Assembly (NCBI GenBank): GCA_927441425.1
Contig: CAKMKG010000017.1
Coordinates: 82,498 to 146,497, forward strand
Reading direction: 5' to 3'
Source: an uncultured Bacillota bacterium
GTDB lineage: Bacteria; Bacillota; Clostridia; Peptostreptococcales; Anaerovoracaceae
Length of the DNA: 64,000 nt
This document shows positions 35,301 to 44,069 of this stretch, piece by piece. Numbering within the stretch: the first letter of the stretch is position 1; each line of letters begins with the position of its first letter. Made by a program: the position numbers and the translations under genes. The notes beneath the pieces are model-generated. The model saw only the letters and a list, made by a program, of their open reading frames with translations, was not told where the DNA came from and searched no databases.

Positions 35301-36764
35301 CGTTTTCTCATGATGTACCGCTTCGGTTTGCGTATCGTAAGAAAGACTTTCTTCGTAGATGAAGGCATTGATCAATTCAATGATTGCATCGGAAGCGGGG
35401 GTCTCATCCGGGTGAACATTGTTGAAATAGATCGGGATTTTAGGGATGCTGAGCTGGATTCCTTTTTCGTCAACCTGACTGTCTTCCTGCCCCTTGTTCA
35501 GCTGTTCAATCAAAGCCTCAATTCCGTTTTCCGTCTCCGTCATAGGCTTTGTATGTTCTAAGTACTGCTTCACAGACTTGCCGTCCTTCGCGATAACGAC
35601 ATTCCAGATGTCGCGTCCTTCTGCTGATTGCGCAATGGATTCAACGGAAACATATCTTTCGTTGATTTCTTTCTGCTTTCCACTTTTTTTCATTAAATCC
35701 TTAGCGTAGTCACAGATTTCCTGCCAGGTATGGAAGGAATCATAGAGATTAAGGCCAATGGAAGCGCTTGCGATGGTTCTTAACCCGTCACTAGTAGCAG
35801 CTCTCGTTTCAGGTTTAGAACCAGAATTAAAATCATAGATCATCTCAAGGTCATGAGGTCCGAGCATTTCCTGATCATCCTCTGCAAATATTGGGAAGCC
35901 TTGCTTTTTTACTGCAGTGTACCCGTCATAGGGTATATTGACGGAATACCAGTCTTCCGGGTAAAACTCATCAAACTCCACCGAAGCGGTTACCACCAAA
36001 ATATTACCGTTGGTGTAATGTGCCTGATGCAGGACTGAAATTACTGAATCTCCGATAAAGCCCTGATCGATCACATCTCCGTCTTCATTCTCAATGTATG
36101 TATACTGCTTCCATTCACTGAGAGCTTTATCCCCGTAATTCCAGTCTACCTTACTGATATCAAATTCATAGAAATCTCGCATATTGAAGTCGCGGGGAGA
36201 AAAAAATAAGGAAAAAACATGAAAGACTCGGGCGTCTGTCATAGAAGCGTTTCGTTTGCTGGTACACCATGCGTCATACGCTTTATCGTAGGTAACGGAA
36301 TCTCTGTTTTGTTCTTGCACTTCTCCGCCGTTGACGACCTCTACGCTGTCAATCCATAGTTTTGATTTATGCGGAGCCTTAAGGGCAGTCACATCCTTGG
36401 ATTCCATGTCTGCTTGCATTTCTTTAATCGCATCCTTTATTGAATCAGGAAGGGAATCAAAATCACTTGGCAGTTCTAATGACTTTAGCATATCCGCAGT
36501 TTCATCAATTGCGTCGGGAGATGTCACTGAATCTGCATCGGTCGCGTCTTCTGAAGTTATCGCCGGGTCAGTCGTTGAGATAGGGCCGGGAGTTGTTGTT
36601 TCCGGGGCAGTGGGAGCCCCTAAATTAGGGTCAAGAACATTGCTGATATTTGGTGATCCTTCAGCTCCATCTACTGCATACGCATTGAAGCTCATTGGGA
36701 ATGAGAGGGATAACACCAGGAGTAAGACCATTACGAATCTGAAAGATCTGTTTGTTCTTTTCAT
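32391..36764 (-). CDS. S-layer-anchored M14-family zinc carboxypeptidase-like protein with SLH domains
   Basis: 1457 residues from ATG 36764 (AGGAGG upstream; the frame extends further but a consensus promoter lies inside that extension). Signal peptide: KRTNRSFRF then VMVLLLVLSLSFPMSF and NAYAVDG. After a threonine/serine-rich linker comes a long N-terminal region; the M14 domain has HPDE (His451, Glu454) and HGYVDE (His574) as zinc ligands and Glu656 in YTLEIPY as the catalytic Glu. Beyond that are extracellular modules, a GSGGGGGSS linker, and about 185 residues of three SLH domains (FTDISGHWAK, FTDVPLSAYYAPYV, and a third ending at the C-terminus). SLH domains bind pyruvylated secondary wall polymer. 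Likely a surface peptidase; whether it trims wall peptide or extracellular proteins is not clear from sequence. Confidence 0.87.
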   Translation of the reverse strand: MKRTNRSFRFVMVLLLVLSLSFPMSFNAYAVDGAEGSPNISNVLDPNLGAPTAPETTTPGPISTTDPAITSEDATDADSVTSPDAIDETADMLKSLELPSDFDSLPDSIKDAIKEMQADMESKDVTALKAPHKSKLWIDSVEVVNGGEVQEQNRDSVTYDKAYDAWCTSKRNASMTDARVFHVFSLFFSPRDFNMRDFYEFDISKVDWNYGDKALSEWKQYTYIENEDGDVIDQGFIGDSVISVLHQAHYTNGNILVVTASVEFDEFYPEDWYSVNIPYDGYTAVKKQGFPIFAEDDQEMLGPHDLEMIYDFNSGSKPETRAATSDGLRTIASASIGLNLYDSFHTWQEICDYAKDLMKKSGKQKEINERYVSVESIAQSAEGRDIWNVVIAKDGKSVKQYLEHTKPMTETENGIEALIEQLNKGQEDSQVDEKGIQLSIPKIPIYFNNVHPDETPASDAIIELINAFIYEESLSYDTQTEAVHHEKTPGGYDGYTMEVAGKTKLVSFEVDEILDHFILVFNLTENPDGRDYLLRANGYGFDLNRDAAYQTQKESTALTTNLVKWDPLAMLEYHGYVDELLIEPCTGPHDPNYEYDLYAKKMMDQGNALGMAMIGNTAYSQYLVPAVDYTDGWDDGAPIYGPMFAMLYGTMGYTLEIPYSTEDSKDACYTAGLALVKDSLDNFEAYYINKLNYKLRGIHNLDSRSVDEYLTDPYTGEPVGRPRGDRPNFFPEYYVIPVDSINQKNPLEAYKSLEFLSRNGAEISRTTTDIPYGDTTLSADTTFVIDMNQANRGFVNSMLSDGYDASSFKDIYAELVISHPDMRNFDCITIWEDEYFKDKITDADDITKPGTSIGGDSLNVVIYNNNIDVVKLVNKLLDAGKTVYMLTNDSESGSKGDFVVLREDLNAAVGDLLVYGAPFSGSLVYAETLVESNIAVLGSSSHSKFILDMLGFEGDYNYPKDVNSVDKNTTNVLVGFNNSFDVTSLVSGSGIGFIGIGTSTMNAAEANNLLPGLDCYIPKSRTPETYREGLIKSDYSGNNLVTANYDQTDTAYVMNGTYITKVPYDGEALITVDTGDDFFKAGWYPHHDVLKGEMLAVSGFSGSNNDVPVTLFANNIFSKAHAQHTFNMFANAVFLTALDYGTEKPLIEASPSSQETLAPSVSVVLNFKADRGTISRADGENEITQSKYKITTYESEGLYGVADGWIDYTSTTSITLTTAGAFYLHAYAENTLGENVQRVFGPYNIGTSGGGSGSGGGGGSSKPATTTPPAITPPAVFTDISGHWAKASIVYVVDKKLFSGVSDTLFAPDATMTRGMLVTVLGRAYGLNTEPYNQKSVFTDVPLSAYYAPYVAWAYENKIASGMGDGLFAPDKPITRGEMATIITNYMKFIGKGTQSTASLNYTDAAEIDSWGLEGVQFVTANGLMTGTEGNRFDFDGLSTRAQVATVMERLLKLIGQ

Positions 36765-36809
36765 TTCATAATTTCCTCCTTTAGAATAATAGGTTAACAC
36801 CTGCATGCT

Positions 36810-36838
36810 ATTATAAAGAAGGATATACAGCTCGTCAA
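36810..36838 (-). promoter_or_regulatory. Promoter of the SLH-peptidase gene
   Basis: Read on the minus strand: TTGACG (36833-36838), 17-base spacer, TATAAT (36810-36815). It lies downstream of the more distal in-frame ATG, which supports the start at 36764. Confidence 0.68.
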
Positions 36839-37139
36839 TGAATTGTATGAATATTCTGAAAAAATGACAAAACATTGCAATATCAACGCTTTTTCGCACT
36901 GAAAGATGAAAATTTGCTGAATTTCAGTGAGGTTTTAGAAGAAAGAAAAAAACAGAAAACAATCCGTAAAATTAATGCAGAAAGTGCTCTGTTATAAACT
37001 GAAAAACGACAATTAAAAATTTAGTGAATCTCATCGATTTTTATGATATAATTCCATCGGATCTCGAAATGCATTATAGTTTTGCCTATCTATGGGATTA
37101 AATGTGGTTTAATTGTAGTAAATTAGCAGAGGTAAAAAT
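36839..37139. other. AT-rich spacer between divergent surface genes
   Basis: About 300 bases without a supported gene. On the plus strand TATAAT at 37047-37052 could serve the sensor gene, but no convincing -35 is placed upstream. The run is AT-rich, with no repeat or hairpin that I would stand behind. Confidence 0.35.
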
Positions 37140-40100
37140 ATGAAGCAGTGGAATTTGAAGCTGAAAGATAAAATACTAATGTATATCCTGCCTTTTATTG
37201 CCATCACTCTCCTCATCATATCCTTTCTTGTATATTATCAAACAAAACAAATTTATTTGAATAATTACACTCTTCAAAAGGAGCAGATCGAAGCGAATGT
37301 CATCGAAACAATGAGGTCGATTGACGCCGGTTTTGCCATGCTTGAAAAACATATGGAAGATGAAATGGAGCAGAGTATTCTGGAATTTAAAAATGAATTT
37401 GAGAAGGCGGGAGGAGATCCGGAGAAGATTTCCCTTGATGAGTTGAAAGCAAAGATGGGAGAGAGATACGACTTTGTTATCATCAACAGTGAGACAACCA
37501 TTATCAAATCCACGATTCCGGATACGATGGATTTTAACTTCTTGGAAGCCAGAAAGTCATTGGGAGATATCGTCAATCGTATGAGGACTACCGATGGGAT
37601 CCATTATGAAAGATTCAGCATGAATCCAGGGACTGGATACCTGAGTACGTTTGCTTTTATGGCCACCTCGGATCACAAGTATCTTTTGGAAGTGGCTTAC
37701 ACCCAGCCGGAGCTCGGTACCCTTGTAAGCGAACTGAAACCGTCCAATATTACCTCAAAGCTGTCAAAATCAAACCAGGATGTTGTGAGCATCAGCGTAT
37801 ATGATATCTTCGGTATGGAGTTTACTGATGACGGTCCCAATAAGGAAGCGACCGAGGAAAGCTTGGCAATCTTTGAAAGAGCAAAAAAAGAGAAGCAATT
37901 CGAAATAAAAGATGGAAATATTATAAAAAGCTATCTTTATCTCGATTTTAAAAAAGATCATAATATGCTGAGTGATACCAGTAAAACCGTCGAAATCGTT
38001 TATGATACGACCTCATTTATTAATAAATTAGAAAAACTTTTGCTCATTTGTTTTTTGATTGGCTTCCTCTTTATGGCTGTGATGGTATTCTTTATTACAA
38101 CGCTTATCAAGAAAACCACCTATCCGATCACGATACTGGCGGATGCGGCAAGTAGAGTTTCCAGAGGTGATTATAGTGTTGTAGCGAAAAAACTTAGCCA
38201 AGATGAAATTGGTGAGCTTACTGATCTATTCAATTCTATGACGGCAAAAATAAAAGAAGATTTTGAAAAGATCGAATATCAGAAGACCGAGCTCGAGCGA
38301 TACAATAAAAACCTTGAGAAAATGGTCGATGAGAGAACCATAGAATTGGTTCGTGCCCGTGAAACGATTAAAAAAGAAAAGGATGTCCTCGAAAGCATTC
38401 TGAATGACACCCTTTCGGGATATTATGATTTTGATTTTGCTAACAAACATCTGTACTTCAGTTCCGGCTTTAAAAAATTGCTGGGCTATGAAGATTACGA
38501 GCTGGGAAACACATTTGATGAGATGAAGAAAATCTTCTTTCTGGAGGATGAAGCAAACGTAACGGAGTGTTTTCATAAGCATATAGAAAGTCACGGAGAG
38601 ATCCCTTTTTACAATGAAATAAGGTACAAGCATAAGGATGGCTCTATTGTATGGTTGATTTTTACCGGTCATGTGATTGAGTGGGGCCCCAATAATACGC
38701 CCCTGCAGATGATCGGCTGTCATATCAATATCACGAATTTAAAGCTGCTGCAGAAATCCCTGAATGAAGAGCGGGAGCTACTGAAGGCAACGCTACGTTC
38801 CATGGGTGACGCGGTAATTACCACAGACAAGGACGGGAATGTCGGGATCGTCAATGCAGTTGCGGAGAAAATGACTGGCTGGACGCAGGAAGAGGTCGCA
38901 GGAGAACCTTTTGACAAGGTATTCAAGTTTATCAATCAAGATCCAATAGGAGCGTATAAGAGTCCCTTGGATAGAGTGTTTAGAACGGGAGAAATGATAC
39001 AGGATCAGAATCAAATGATCATCCTTTCAAAGGATGGTAAGGAAATCCCCATCGAAGATAGTGCTTCACCGATCAGGGATGAGAACGGAACGCTCAATGG
39101 AGCAGTACTAGTATTCCGAGACTTTACGGAAAAGAAAGAAAAACAGGAAAAAATAGAATACCTGAGTCTTCATGATCAACTGACGGGTTTATATAACCGC
39201 AGATTTTTAGAGGAAGAGCTGAAGCGGCTGGATACTGTCAGAAACCTTCCGCTAACCATCGTAATGCTTGATGTAAACGGGCTGAAGCTAATCAATGATG
39301 CCTTTGGACACAAGATGGGCGATCTTACGCTGCAAAGAGCGGCGATCATCATGAATGAGGAATGCAGAGGTGACGAGATTATTGCCAGATTTGGTGGGGA
39401 TGAATTTGTAATCCTGTTGCCGAGGACAGTACCGGAAGACGCCGAAGAGCTGGTGAAACGAATTTATACAGCATTTGAGACAGAGATCATTGATAACATA
39501 AGCGTATCCGTATCCTGCGGCTGGGCTACGAAGCAAGAGCGGAGTGAAAATCTGACGGCAGTCTTTAAGCTGGCCGAGGATCATATGTATCGGCGCAAGC
39601 TTTCTGAAAGCCAAAGCATGCACTACAAGACCATCGATACGATATTAAAAACACTCCATGGAAAGAGCGAGAGGGAAAAGAAACATTCGGAGCGCGTAGG
39701 TGAGCTTTGTGAGTCTATCGCGATTGCGTTGAACATGAGTCCGGAGGATGTGAAAGAACTCAGGACAATCGGCTTGATGCATGATATAGGAAAAATAGCC
39801 ATCGATTTAAGTATTCTGGACAAACCCGGTAAGCTTGATAAGATGGAACGGGCAGAGATTGAGCGGCATCCGGAACTGGGTTACCAGATTTTACGATCCA
39901 TCAATGATTTTGCAAAGCTGGCAGAATATACTCTGTCACATCATGAAAGATGGGATGGCACAGGATACCCCAGAAGGTTAAAGGGGACGGAGATTCCTTT
40001 TGAGGCCAGAATCATTGCAATTGCAGATGCTTATGACTCCATGACCAGCGATAGGGCATACCGAAAAGCGTTGGACAAAGAAAGTGCTATGAAAGAAATA

Positions 40101-40178
40101 TTGAGTGAGGCAGGAAAACAGTTTGACCCGGATGTTGTGAAGATATTCTTTGAAAAAGTCTACGGTAGCTTAAACTGA
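37140..40178 (+). CDS. Membrane sensor with HAMP, two PAS, GGDEF and HD-GYP domains
   Basis: 1012 residues. Membrane helix 1 (about 12-32: ILPFIAITLLIISFLVYY), an extracellular sensing region, helix 2 (about 300-325), HAMP (PITILADAASRVSRGDYSVV), a coiled coil, two PAS domains (about 415-540 and 545-660), GGDEF (LTGLYNRR at the start, GGDEF at 752-756) and HD-GYP (HDIGK at 881-885, HHERWDGTGYP from 934). A GGDEF domain with intact motif can make cyclic di-GMP and HD-GYP can break it, so net activity depends on the signal. The ribosome site is weak (AGAGGT). It stands alone; the signal is unknown. The regulated process could be adhesion, motility or sporulation. Confidence 0.93.
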   Translation: MKQWNLKLKDKILMYILPFIAITLLIISFLVYYQTKQIYLNNYTLQKEQIEANVIETMRSIDAGFAMLEKHMEDEMEQSILEFKNEFEKAGGDPEKISLDELKAKMGERYDFVIINSETTIIKSTIPDTMDFNFLEARKSLGDIVNRMRTTDGIHYERFSMNPGTGYLSTFAFMATSDHKYLLEVAYTQPELGTLVSELKPSNITSKLSKSNQDVVSISVYDIFGMEFTDDGPNKEATEESLAIFERAKKEKQFEIKDGNIIKSYLYLDFKKDHNMLSDTSKTVEIVYDTTSFINKLEKLLLICFLIGFLFMAVMVFFITTLIKKTTYPITILADAASRVSRGDYSVVAKKLSQDEIGELTDLFNSMTAKIKEDFEKIEYQKTELERYNKNLEKMVDERTIELVRARETIKKEKDVLESILNDTLSGYYDFDFANKHLYFSSGFKKLLGYEDYELGNTFDEMKKIFFLEDEANVTECFHKHIESHGEIPFYNEIRYKHKDGSIVWLIFTGHVIEWGPNNTPLQMIGCHINITNLKLLQKSLNEERELLKATLRSMGDAVITTDKDGNVGIVNAVAEKMTGWTQEEVAGEPFDKVFKFINQDPIGAYKSPLDRVFRTGEMIQDQNQMIILSKDGKEIPIEDSASPIRDENGTLNGAVLVFRDFTEKKEKQEKIEYLSLHDQLTGLYNRRFLEEELKRLDTVRNLPLTIVMLDVNGLKLINDAFGHKMGDLTLQRAAIIMNEECRGDEIIARFGGDEFVILLPRTVPEDAEELVKRIYTAFETEIIDNISVSVSCGWATKQERSENLTAVFKLAEDHMYRRKLSESQSMHYKTIDTILKTLHGKSEREKKHSERVGELCESIAIALNMSPEDVKELRTIGLMHDIGKIAIDLSILDKPGKLDKMERAEIERHPELGYQILRSINDFAKLAEYTLSHHERWDGTGYPRRLKGTEIPFEARIIAIADAYDSMTSDRAYRKALDKESAMKEILSEAGKQFDPDVVKIFFEKVYGSLN

Positions 40179-40196
40179 TTCAATTTTAAAACCAAC

Positions 40197-40934
40197 TTAT
40201 TTTGAAAACTGGCGCGTTTTTCCCATCTTATACGCTAGTTTTATCATACTCTGCTCTTCCTCCGTCAAGTCTTTGGCATACATTTTTTCAAACTGTCGGA
40301 TTAGTTTTTCAAAATCGACCTTCTGTTTCGGCAGCTTTGGACGAATTGTCGTAAAATCAGGATCATAATAGTCTGGCAGAATGGTGTCCTTATTGATCTT
40401 CCTGAATACTTCAGCAGTATAGAGGGCGTCATGAAAGGCATTATGAAAAGAGTGTACCAACGGTATCCCCAATAATTCGACTGTCGTTTTCAATTTCGGA
40501 AGTGTTTTCTGGGAGAGGTTAAGGTGCTGAGCAGCAAAGGTCTGCAGATTGATGTATCTTCGCGATAACAGCTTTTGATCCAGCTTATGATATCTAATAT
40601 TCTTGTATAATTCTCTTAAATCAGCCATTCCCCAGATACAGAAAACGAAATCATCTCCGCATATAAAATCGATAAAGTCTTTGTAGCTTTCGGGGAATGC
40701 TTTTTCGCCATCGAGTTGCTCTGTTGTGATGCCGGTGAGTTCTGTTATGAAAGGATTGACCTCAACATAAAGGGTCGGGTTCACATAACGATCAAAGGTA
40801 TCGAGGGCATTTAAATGCTGATCCAATTTTACTGCACCGATTTGAATAATCTCGAAGAAATGGCGGTGAAGCTTCTGAGTGGCACCGGATGAAAAATCCT
40901 GATTGAATTCCAAATCGAATACGATGTAATTCAT
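40197..40934 (-). CDS. DEDDh-family 3'-5' exonuclease (KapD/ERI1-like)
   Basis: 245 residues. Exonuclease motifs: FDLEFNQ (Asp7/Glu9 type metal ligands) and EIIQIGAVKL (motif I), WGMADLRELYKN (Asp, motif II), and HNAFHDALYTAEVF (His and Asp of motif III). The family removes nucleotides from 3' ends of RNA or DNA; KapD-like members are common in spore formers. Minus-strand gene whose start is at 40934; no operon partner. Convergent with the sensor gene, 18 bases apart. Confidence 0.88.
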   Translation of the reverse strand: MNYIVFDLEFNQDFSSGATQKLHRHFFEIIQIGAVKLDQHLNALDTFDRYVNPTLYVEVNPFITELTGITTEQLDGEKAFPESYKDFIDFICGDDFVFCIWGMADLRELYKNIRYHKLDQKLLSRRYINLQTFAAQHLNLSQKTLPKLKTTVELLGIPLVHSFHNAFHDALYTAEVFRKINKDTILPDYYDPDFTTIRPKLPKQKVDFEKLIRQFEKMYAKDLTEEEQSMIKLAYKMGKTRQFSK

Positions 40935-41007
40935 GGGTATTCCTCACTATTCAAACATTGTTCAGAGCGTCTGATGATACGATAATTCTATTATACCCAT
41001 AGGATGG

Positions 41008-41056
41008 GAAAAGAAAGAAGCACACCCCAGATTTTTTTGGGGTGTGCCGCTTTTTT
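41008..41056 (-). terminator. Terminator of the lectin gene
   Basis: GCACACCCC (41020-41028) pairs with GGGGTGTGC (41039-41047). On the minus strand it is followed by a T-rich tail (TTCTTTCTTTT), and on the plus strand by six T, so it could act both ways. Confidence 0.72.
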
Positions 41057-41083
41057 ACGATAGTGGAGTGGCGTCAGCCATTT

Positions 41084-42382
41084 TTATGATCTCCAGATAT
41101 GCCAGAGATGATTGTTTTGCCCTCGCGCAAAGGCATCGAGTCGTCTGCCTCCCCAGGAAACCGCTGCCGGTTCTGATGTGATTACACCGCCCAAGGAATC
41201 CCAGGAGCTCCACCTGTTGCCGTTCCAGGTACGGAATAGAAGTTGGTTTTGCTGCCCTCGTGCAAAGAGCTCCAAACGGTTTTGGCCGGTAGATGCGGCT
41301 GCCGGTCCGGAGGTAATCCGGCCGCCTCCCAGATCTCGCCATTGGCTCCATCTGCTTCCGTCCCACCAGATATGCCATAGAGATTGGTTTTGCCCTCTTC
41401 CGAAAACATCGATCCTGTTTGGGCCCCAAGAGACTGCAGCCGGTGCGGAGGTTAGGACCCCTCCTAGATCCTCCCAGCCACTCCAGCTGGAACCATCCCA
41501 CCATTTGTGCCAGAGGGCTTGGTTTTGACCTACCCCGAAAACATCCAGACGATTTGCCTGCCAGGAAGCAACCGCCGGGGCCGTTGTCAGGATACCGCCC
41601 AGATCCTCCCATTGACTCCAGCGAGAACCATCCCACCATTTGTGCCAGAGGGCCTGATTTTGACCGACGCCGAAAACGTCAATCCGATTGCGACCCCAGG
41701 ATACGGCTCCCGGTGCGGACGTTAAGATGCCTCCCAAATCCTGCCAATCACTCCAGCGGGAACCGTCCCACCATTTGTGCCAAAGAGCTTGATTCTGGCC
41801 TCTACCAAACACGTCAAGACGATTTGCTTGCCAGGAGGCGACGGCCGGTGCCGAGGTCAGCACACCGCCGAGATCTTCCCAGTCGCTCCAGCCCGGTTCG
41901 GGACGAGGACCCGGACTCGGACCCGGCTGTCCTTCCATATTTCTCAATGTCATCTCAATGATGTCGAGGAAGATGTCATTGATCAGATCACCGGGCACGC
42001 CATATCCTCTCATTACATTGATCAGCAAAGATCCTTCCCTTCGCAGATCTCTGTTGATCCGGGCTGCTCTCTGCTCTATAGTACCTGTGTGATCAGAAGC
42101 ATTTCTTACGGTATAAGTAATGATACTGAGGAATATCCACTGGGAAATTGCTCTTGGGATTCCATAGTCTTGAAGTTGTTCATAATAATCGGATAAATTC
42201 CTGTTGAGCATTCCCATGATACGATTGATTTCTCGAGGCAATTGGCTGATTAGAACATTTTGTTCAGAAAAAACGGCTTCTGCCTCCTCCCCCTCCTCGT
42301 CTTTCGTTTTTCTGATGGATAGCGGGCATAAATAATTCGGATCAACGGGACAGGGCATTGGTTGTTCAAATAACGGTTTCAT
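41084..42382 (-). CDS. PLL-type beta-propeller lectin-like protein with six 45-residue repeats
   Basis: 432 residues, without signal peptide or membrane helix. Residues 1-150 are an uncharacterised, helix-rich domain; 150-164 are a Pro/Gly linker (GPSPGPRPEPG). Residues 165-432 hold six tandem repeats of about 45 residues with pattern W-S-x-W-x-D-L-G-G-x-L-T-S-x-P-A-x-x-S-W ... N-R-x-D-V-F-x-x-G-x-x-x-x-L-W-H-x-W-W-D-G. Odd and even units alternate (SWQANRLDVF against SWGRNRIDVF). These repeats match the PLL lectin family of Photorhabdus and related tectonin-like propellers, known seven-bladed sugar binders (PLL binds fucose). Six blades here may be too few for a closed propeller unless the last blade is completed by the N-domain. 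Start ATG 42382 with AAGGTTG; the minus-strand CATATAATG before it resembles sporulation sigma boxes, but this is weak. Confidence 0.8.
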   Translation of the reverse strand: MKPLFEQPMPCPVDPNYLCPLSIRKTKDEEGEEAEAVFSEQNVLISQLPREINRIMGMLNRNLSDYYEQLQDYGIPRAISQWIFLSIITYTVRNASDHTGTIEQRAARINRDLRREGSLLINVMRGYGVPGDLINDIFLDIIEMTLRNMEGQPGPSPGPRPEPGWSDWEDLGGVLTSAPAVASWQANRLDVFGRGQNQALWHKWWDGSRWSDWQDLGGILTSAPGAVSWGRNRIDVFGVGQNQALWHKWWDGSRWSQWEDLGGILTTAPAVASWQANRLDVFGVGQNQALWHKWWDGSSWSGWEDLGGVLTSAPAAVSWGPNRIDVFGRGQNQSLWHIWWDGSRWSQWRDLGGGRITSGPAAASTGQNRLELFARGQQNQLLFRTWNGNRWSSWDSLGGVITSEPAAVSWGGRRLDAFARGQNNHLWHIWRS

Positions 42383-42490
42383 ATTATCAACCTTTCTATT
42401 TTTTTATTTCATTATATGCATCAGCAGACGCAAGTGAGAGTAAACTATTTCCAATTGTATAAAACTGGAAAGGAAGGAAAATGGTTGTCC

Positions 42491-42525
42491 TTGAAATCCC
42501 AATCCATTCTATAAGATAATGGATT
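42491..42525 (+). promoter_or_regulatory. Possible promoter and inverted repeat before the amidase gene
   Basis: TTGAAA (42491-42496), 18-base spacer, GATAAT (42515-42520). Around the -10 lies an inverted repeat, AATCCATT (42501-42508) with AATGGATT (42518-42525), nine bases between arms: a candidate repressor site. Confidence 0.4.
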
Positions 42526-42552
42526 CAAATGGGCATGGAGGTGGGAAGGCTT

Positions 42553-44010
42553 GTGAAACGAAACAGGATGATTCGATCAATATTTTTTATGCTGCTGATG
42601 GTGATATTCAGTACTGCAGCAGCGTTTGCCGGACACGGCACGATCAAGATAGACCTTGATGGTGTCGATGTACATAGTGATTCGCCCCCGATAATCGCTG
42701 ACGGACGAACATTGGTCTCTGCGAGGGCTGTCTTTGAGGCAATGGGTGGCACCGTAACTTGGAGTGAAATCGATAGAGAAGTTTCCATCACCTTCAATGA
42801 TGTAGAAGTGAACCTAAAAATTGGATCGAGAAAAGTATCCATAAACGGTAATGAAAAATCACTTGATGTTCCGGCTAAAATAATCAAAAATAGGACGATG
42901 ATACCGATCCGATTTGTTGCCGAAGCCGCTGGCTGTAAGGTAACCTGGGATGAAAAAACTCGGGTCGTTGCCATCCTTTCTCCGATTGTAGAGCCGGAAA
43001 ACGAATTGACTGCAATCAGCAGCATAGAGCTTTCCCGCGAAGGAACCAGGGTGATTGTCGATGCTGACGGAGAAATCAAGGATATTACGAGCTTTAAAAT
43101 GGCAAACCCGAGCAGGCTGGTGTTTGATATTAAAAACGCTAAACTGGAAATCAATGACGGAACAATCAAAACAGGTGATAATCGATTTTTTCAAGCCATC
43201 CGATATTCCCAGTATACAAAGGATTCCATAAGGATCGTGGCGGATCTGACGGAACATTCATCTGGTGCGGTAAGCAGATCCGATTCCTTGAGGACGGCTT
43301 ACCTGACGTTTGAGATAAATGAGCCGGAAATGCCGGCCGGTTATAATGATCAGGACTTTAGCGTGAGCGAAGAAGCACAGGCGATATTGGATCAATATGG
43401 TCTATCCGCTGTAGCGGCGGGGGCGCGGCAAAAGATGGTTGTCATCGATCCAGGCCATGGCGGAGCAGACACCGGCGCCAGGGGATATGAAAACGGAATA
43501 GCTGTTTTGAATGAAAAGGATGTCAACCTTGATGTTGCTTTGAGACTTCAGAAAATGCTGAACGCTGCAGGCGCCAGAATCTATATGATAAGGACTGCGG
43601 ATATCACAATTCCTCTTTATGACAGGCAGGATACGGCAAATGCAATGGGAGCCTCTTTATATGTATCCATACATAATAACTCCTTTATAAATAGCACGCC
43701 CAGCGGCACGGAAGTACTTTACCATGGAAAGAGTGATCCGCCAATGGATGGCATTTCCGCAATGGAGCTAGCTCAAAATTTGCAGCGTACCCTCGTTTCC
43801 AATCTGGGTCTGATGAACAGAGGTGCGAAGGCGAGTCCGAAGCTGGCCGTATTAAGACGAACCGTTATGCCGGCAGTCATTATTGAAGGCGCTTTCCTCT
43901 CAAATCCTAACGATCTAAATACCATAAAAACAGAGGACTTCAGGGAGAAATATGCTATTTCCACTGCGATAGGTATCATTGAAGCACTGAATAAGAGTAT
44001 TTATAAATAA
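42553..44010 (+). CDS. N-acetylmuramoyl-L-alanine amidase with Cu-amine-oxidase-like, AMIN and Amidase_3 domains
   Basis: 485 residues from GTG 42553 (GGAGGTGGG upstream); ATG 42529 is in frame with no better site. Signal peptide KRNRMIRS, then FFMLLMVIFSTAAAFA. Residues about 35-135 are the copper-amine-oxidase N-terminal-like stalk (GRTLVSARAVFEAMGG, RTMIPIRFVAEAAG); about 150-250 an AMIN domain; about 290-485 Amidase_3 with zinc ligands His302 (DPGHGG), Glu321 and His374 (SIHNNS) and catalytic Glu445 (VIIEGAFLSN). It cleaves the bond between muramic acid and the peptide stem in the wall; the AMIN domain is known for peptidoglycan or septum targeting. Useful in cell separation or spore formation; which, is open. 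Confidence 0.93.
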   Translation: MKRNRMIRSIFFMLLMVIFSTAAAFAGHGTIKIDLDGVDVHSDSPPIIADGRTLVSARAVFEAMGGTVTWSEIDREVSITFNDVEVNLKIGSRKVSINGNEKSLDVPAKIIKNRTMIPIRFVAEAAGCKVTWDEKTRVVAILSPIVEPENELTAISSIELSREGTRVIVDADGEIKDITSFKMANPSRLVFDIKNAKLEINDGTIKTGDNRFFQAIRYSQYTKDSIRIVADLTEHSSGAVSRSDSLRTAYLTFEINEPEMPAGYNDQDFSVSEEAQAILDQYGLSAVAAGARQKMVVIDPGHGGADTGARGYENGIAVLNEKDVNLDVALRLQKMLNAAGARIYMIRTADITIPLYDRQDTANAMGASLYVSIHNNSFINSTPSGTEVLYHGKSDPPMDGISAMELAQNLQRTLVSNLGLMNRGAKASPKLAVLRRTVMPAVIIEGAFLSNPNDLNTIKTEDFREKYAISTAIGIIEALNKSIYK

Positions 44011-44016
44011 TAGCAG

Positions 44017-44047
44017 CCCCTCACATAAAGTGAGGGGTAATTTTTTT
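44017..44047 (+). terminator. Terminator after the amidase gene
   Basis: CCCCTCAC (44017-44024) pairs with GTGAGGGG (44030-44037), followed by TAA and seven T. It may also serve the convergent hydrolase gene. Confidence 0.88.
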
Positions 44048-44069
44048 CAATCGTGTGGCGCAGCCAATT

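Noticed and set aside
36765..36899. Extra N-terminal 45 codons of the SLH-peptidase frame
   Set aside because: A consensus promoter (36810-36838) lies inside them, and AGGAGG plus a signal peptide follow ATG 36764.
41055..41961. Open frames on both strands across the lectin repeats
   Set aside because: They follow the 135-bp repeat period and stay open only because the repeats lack stops in several frames; the minus-strand lectin frame alone has the W/LGG/LWH repeat pattern and an N-domain.
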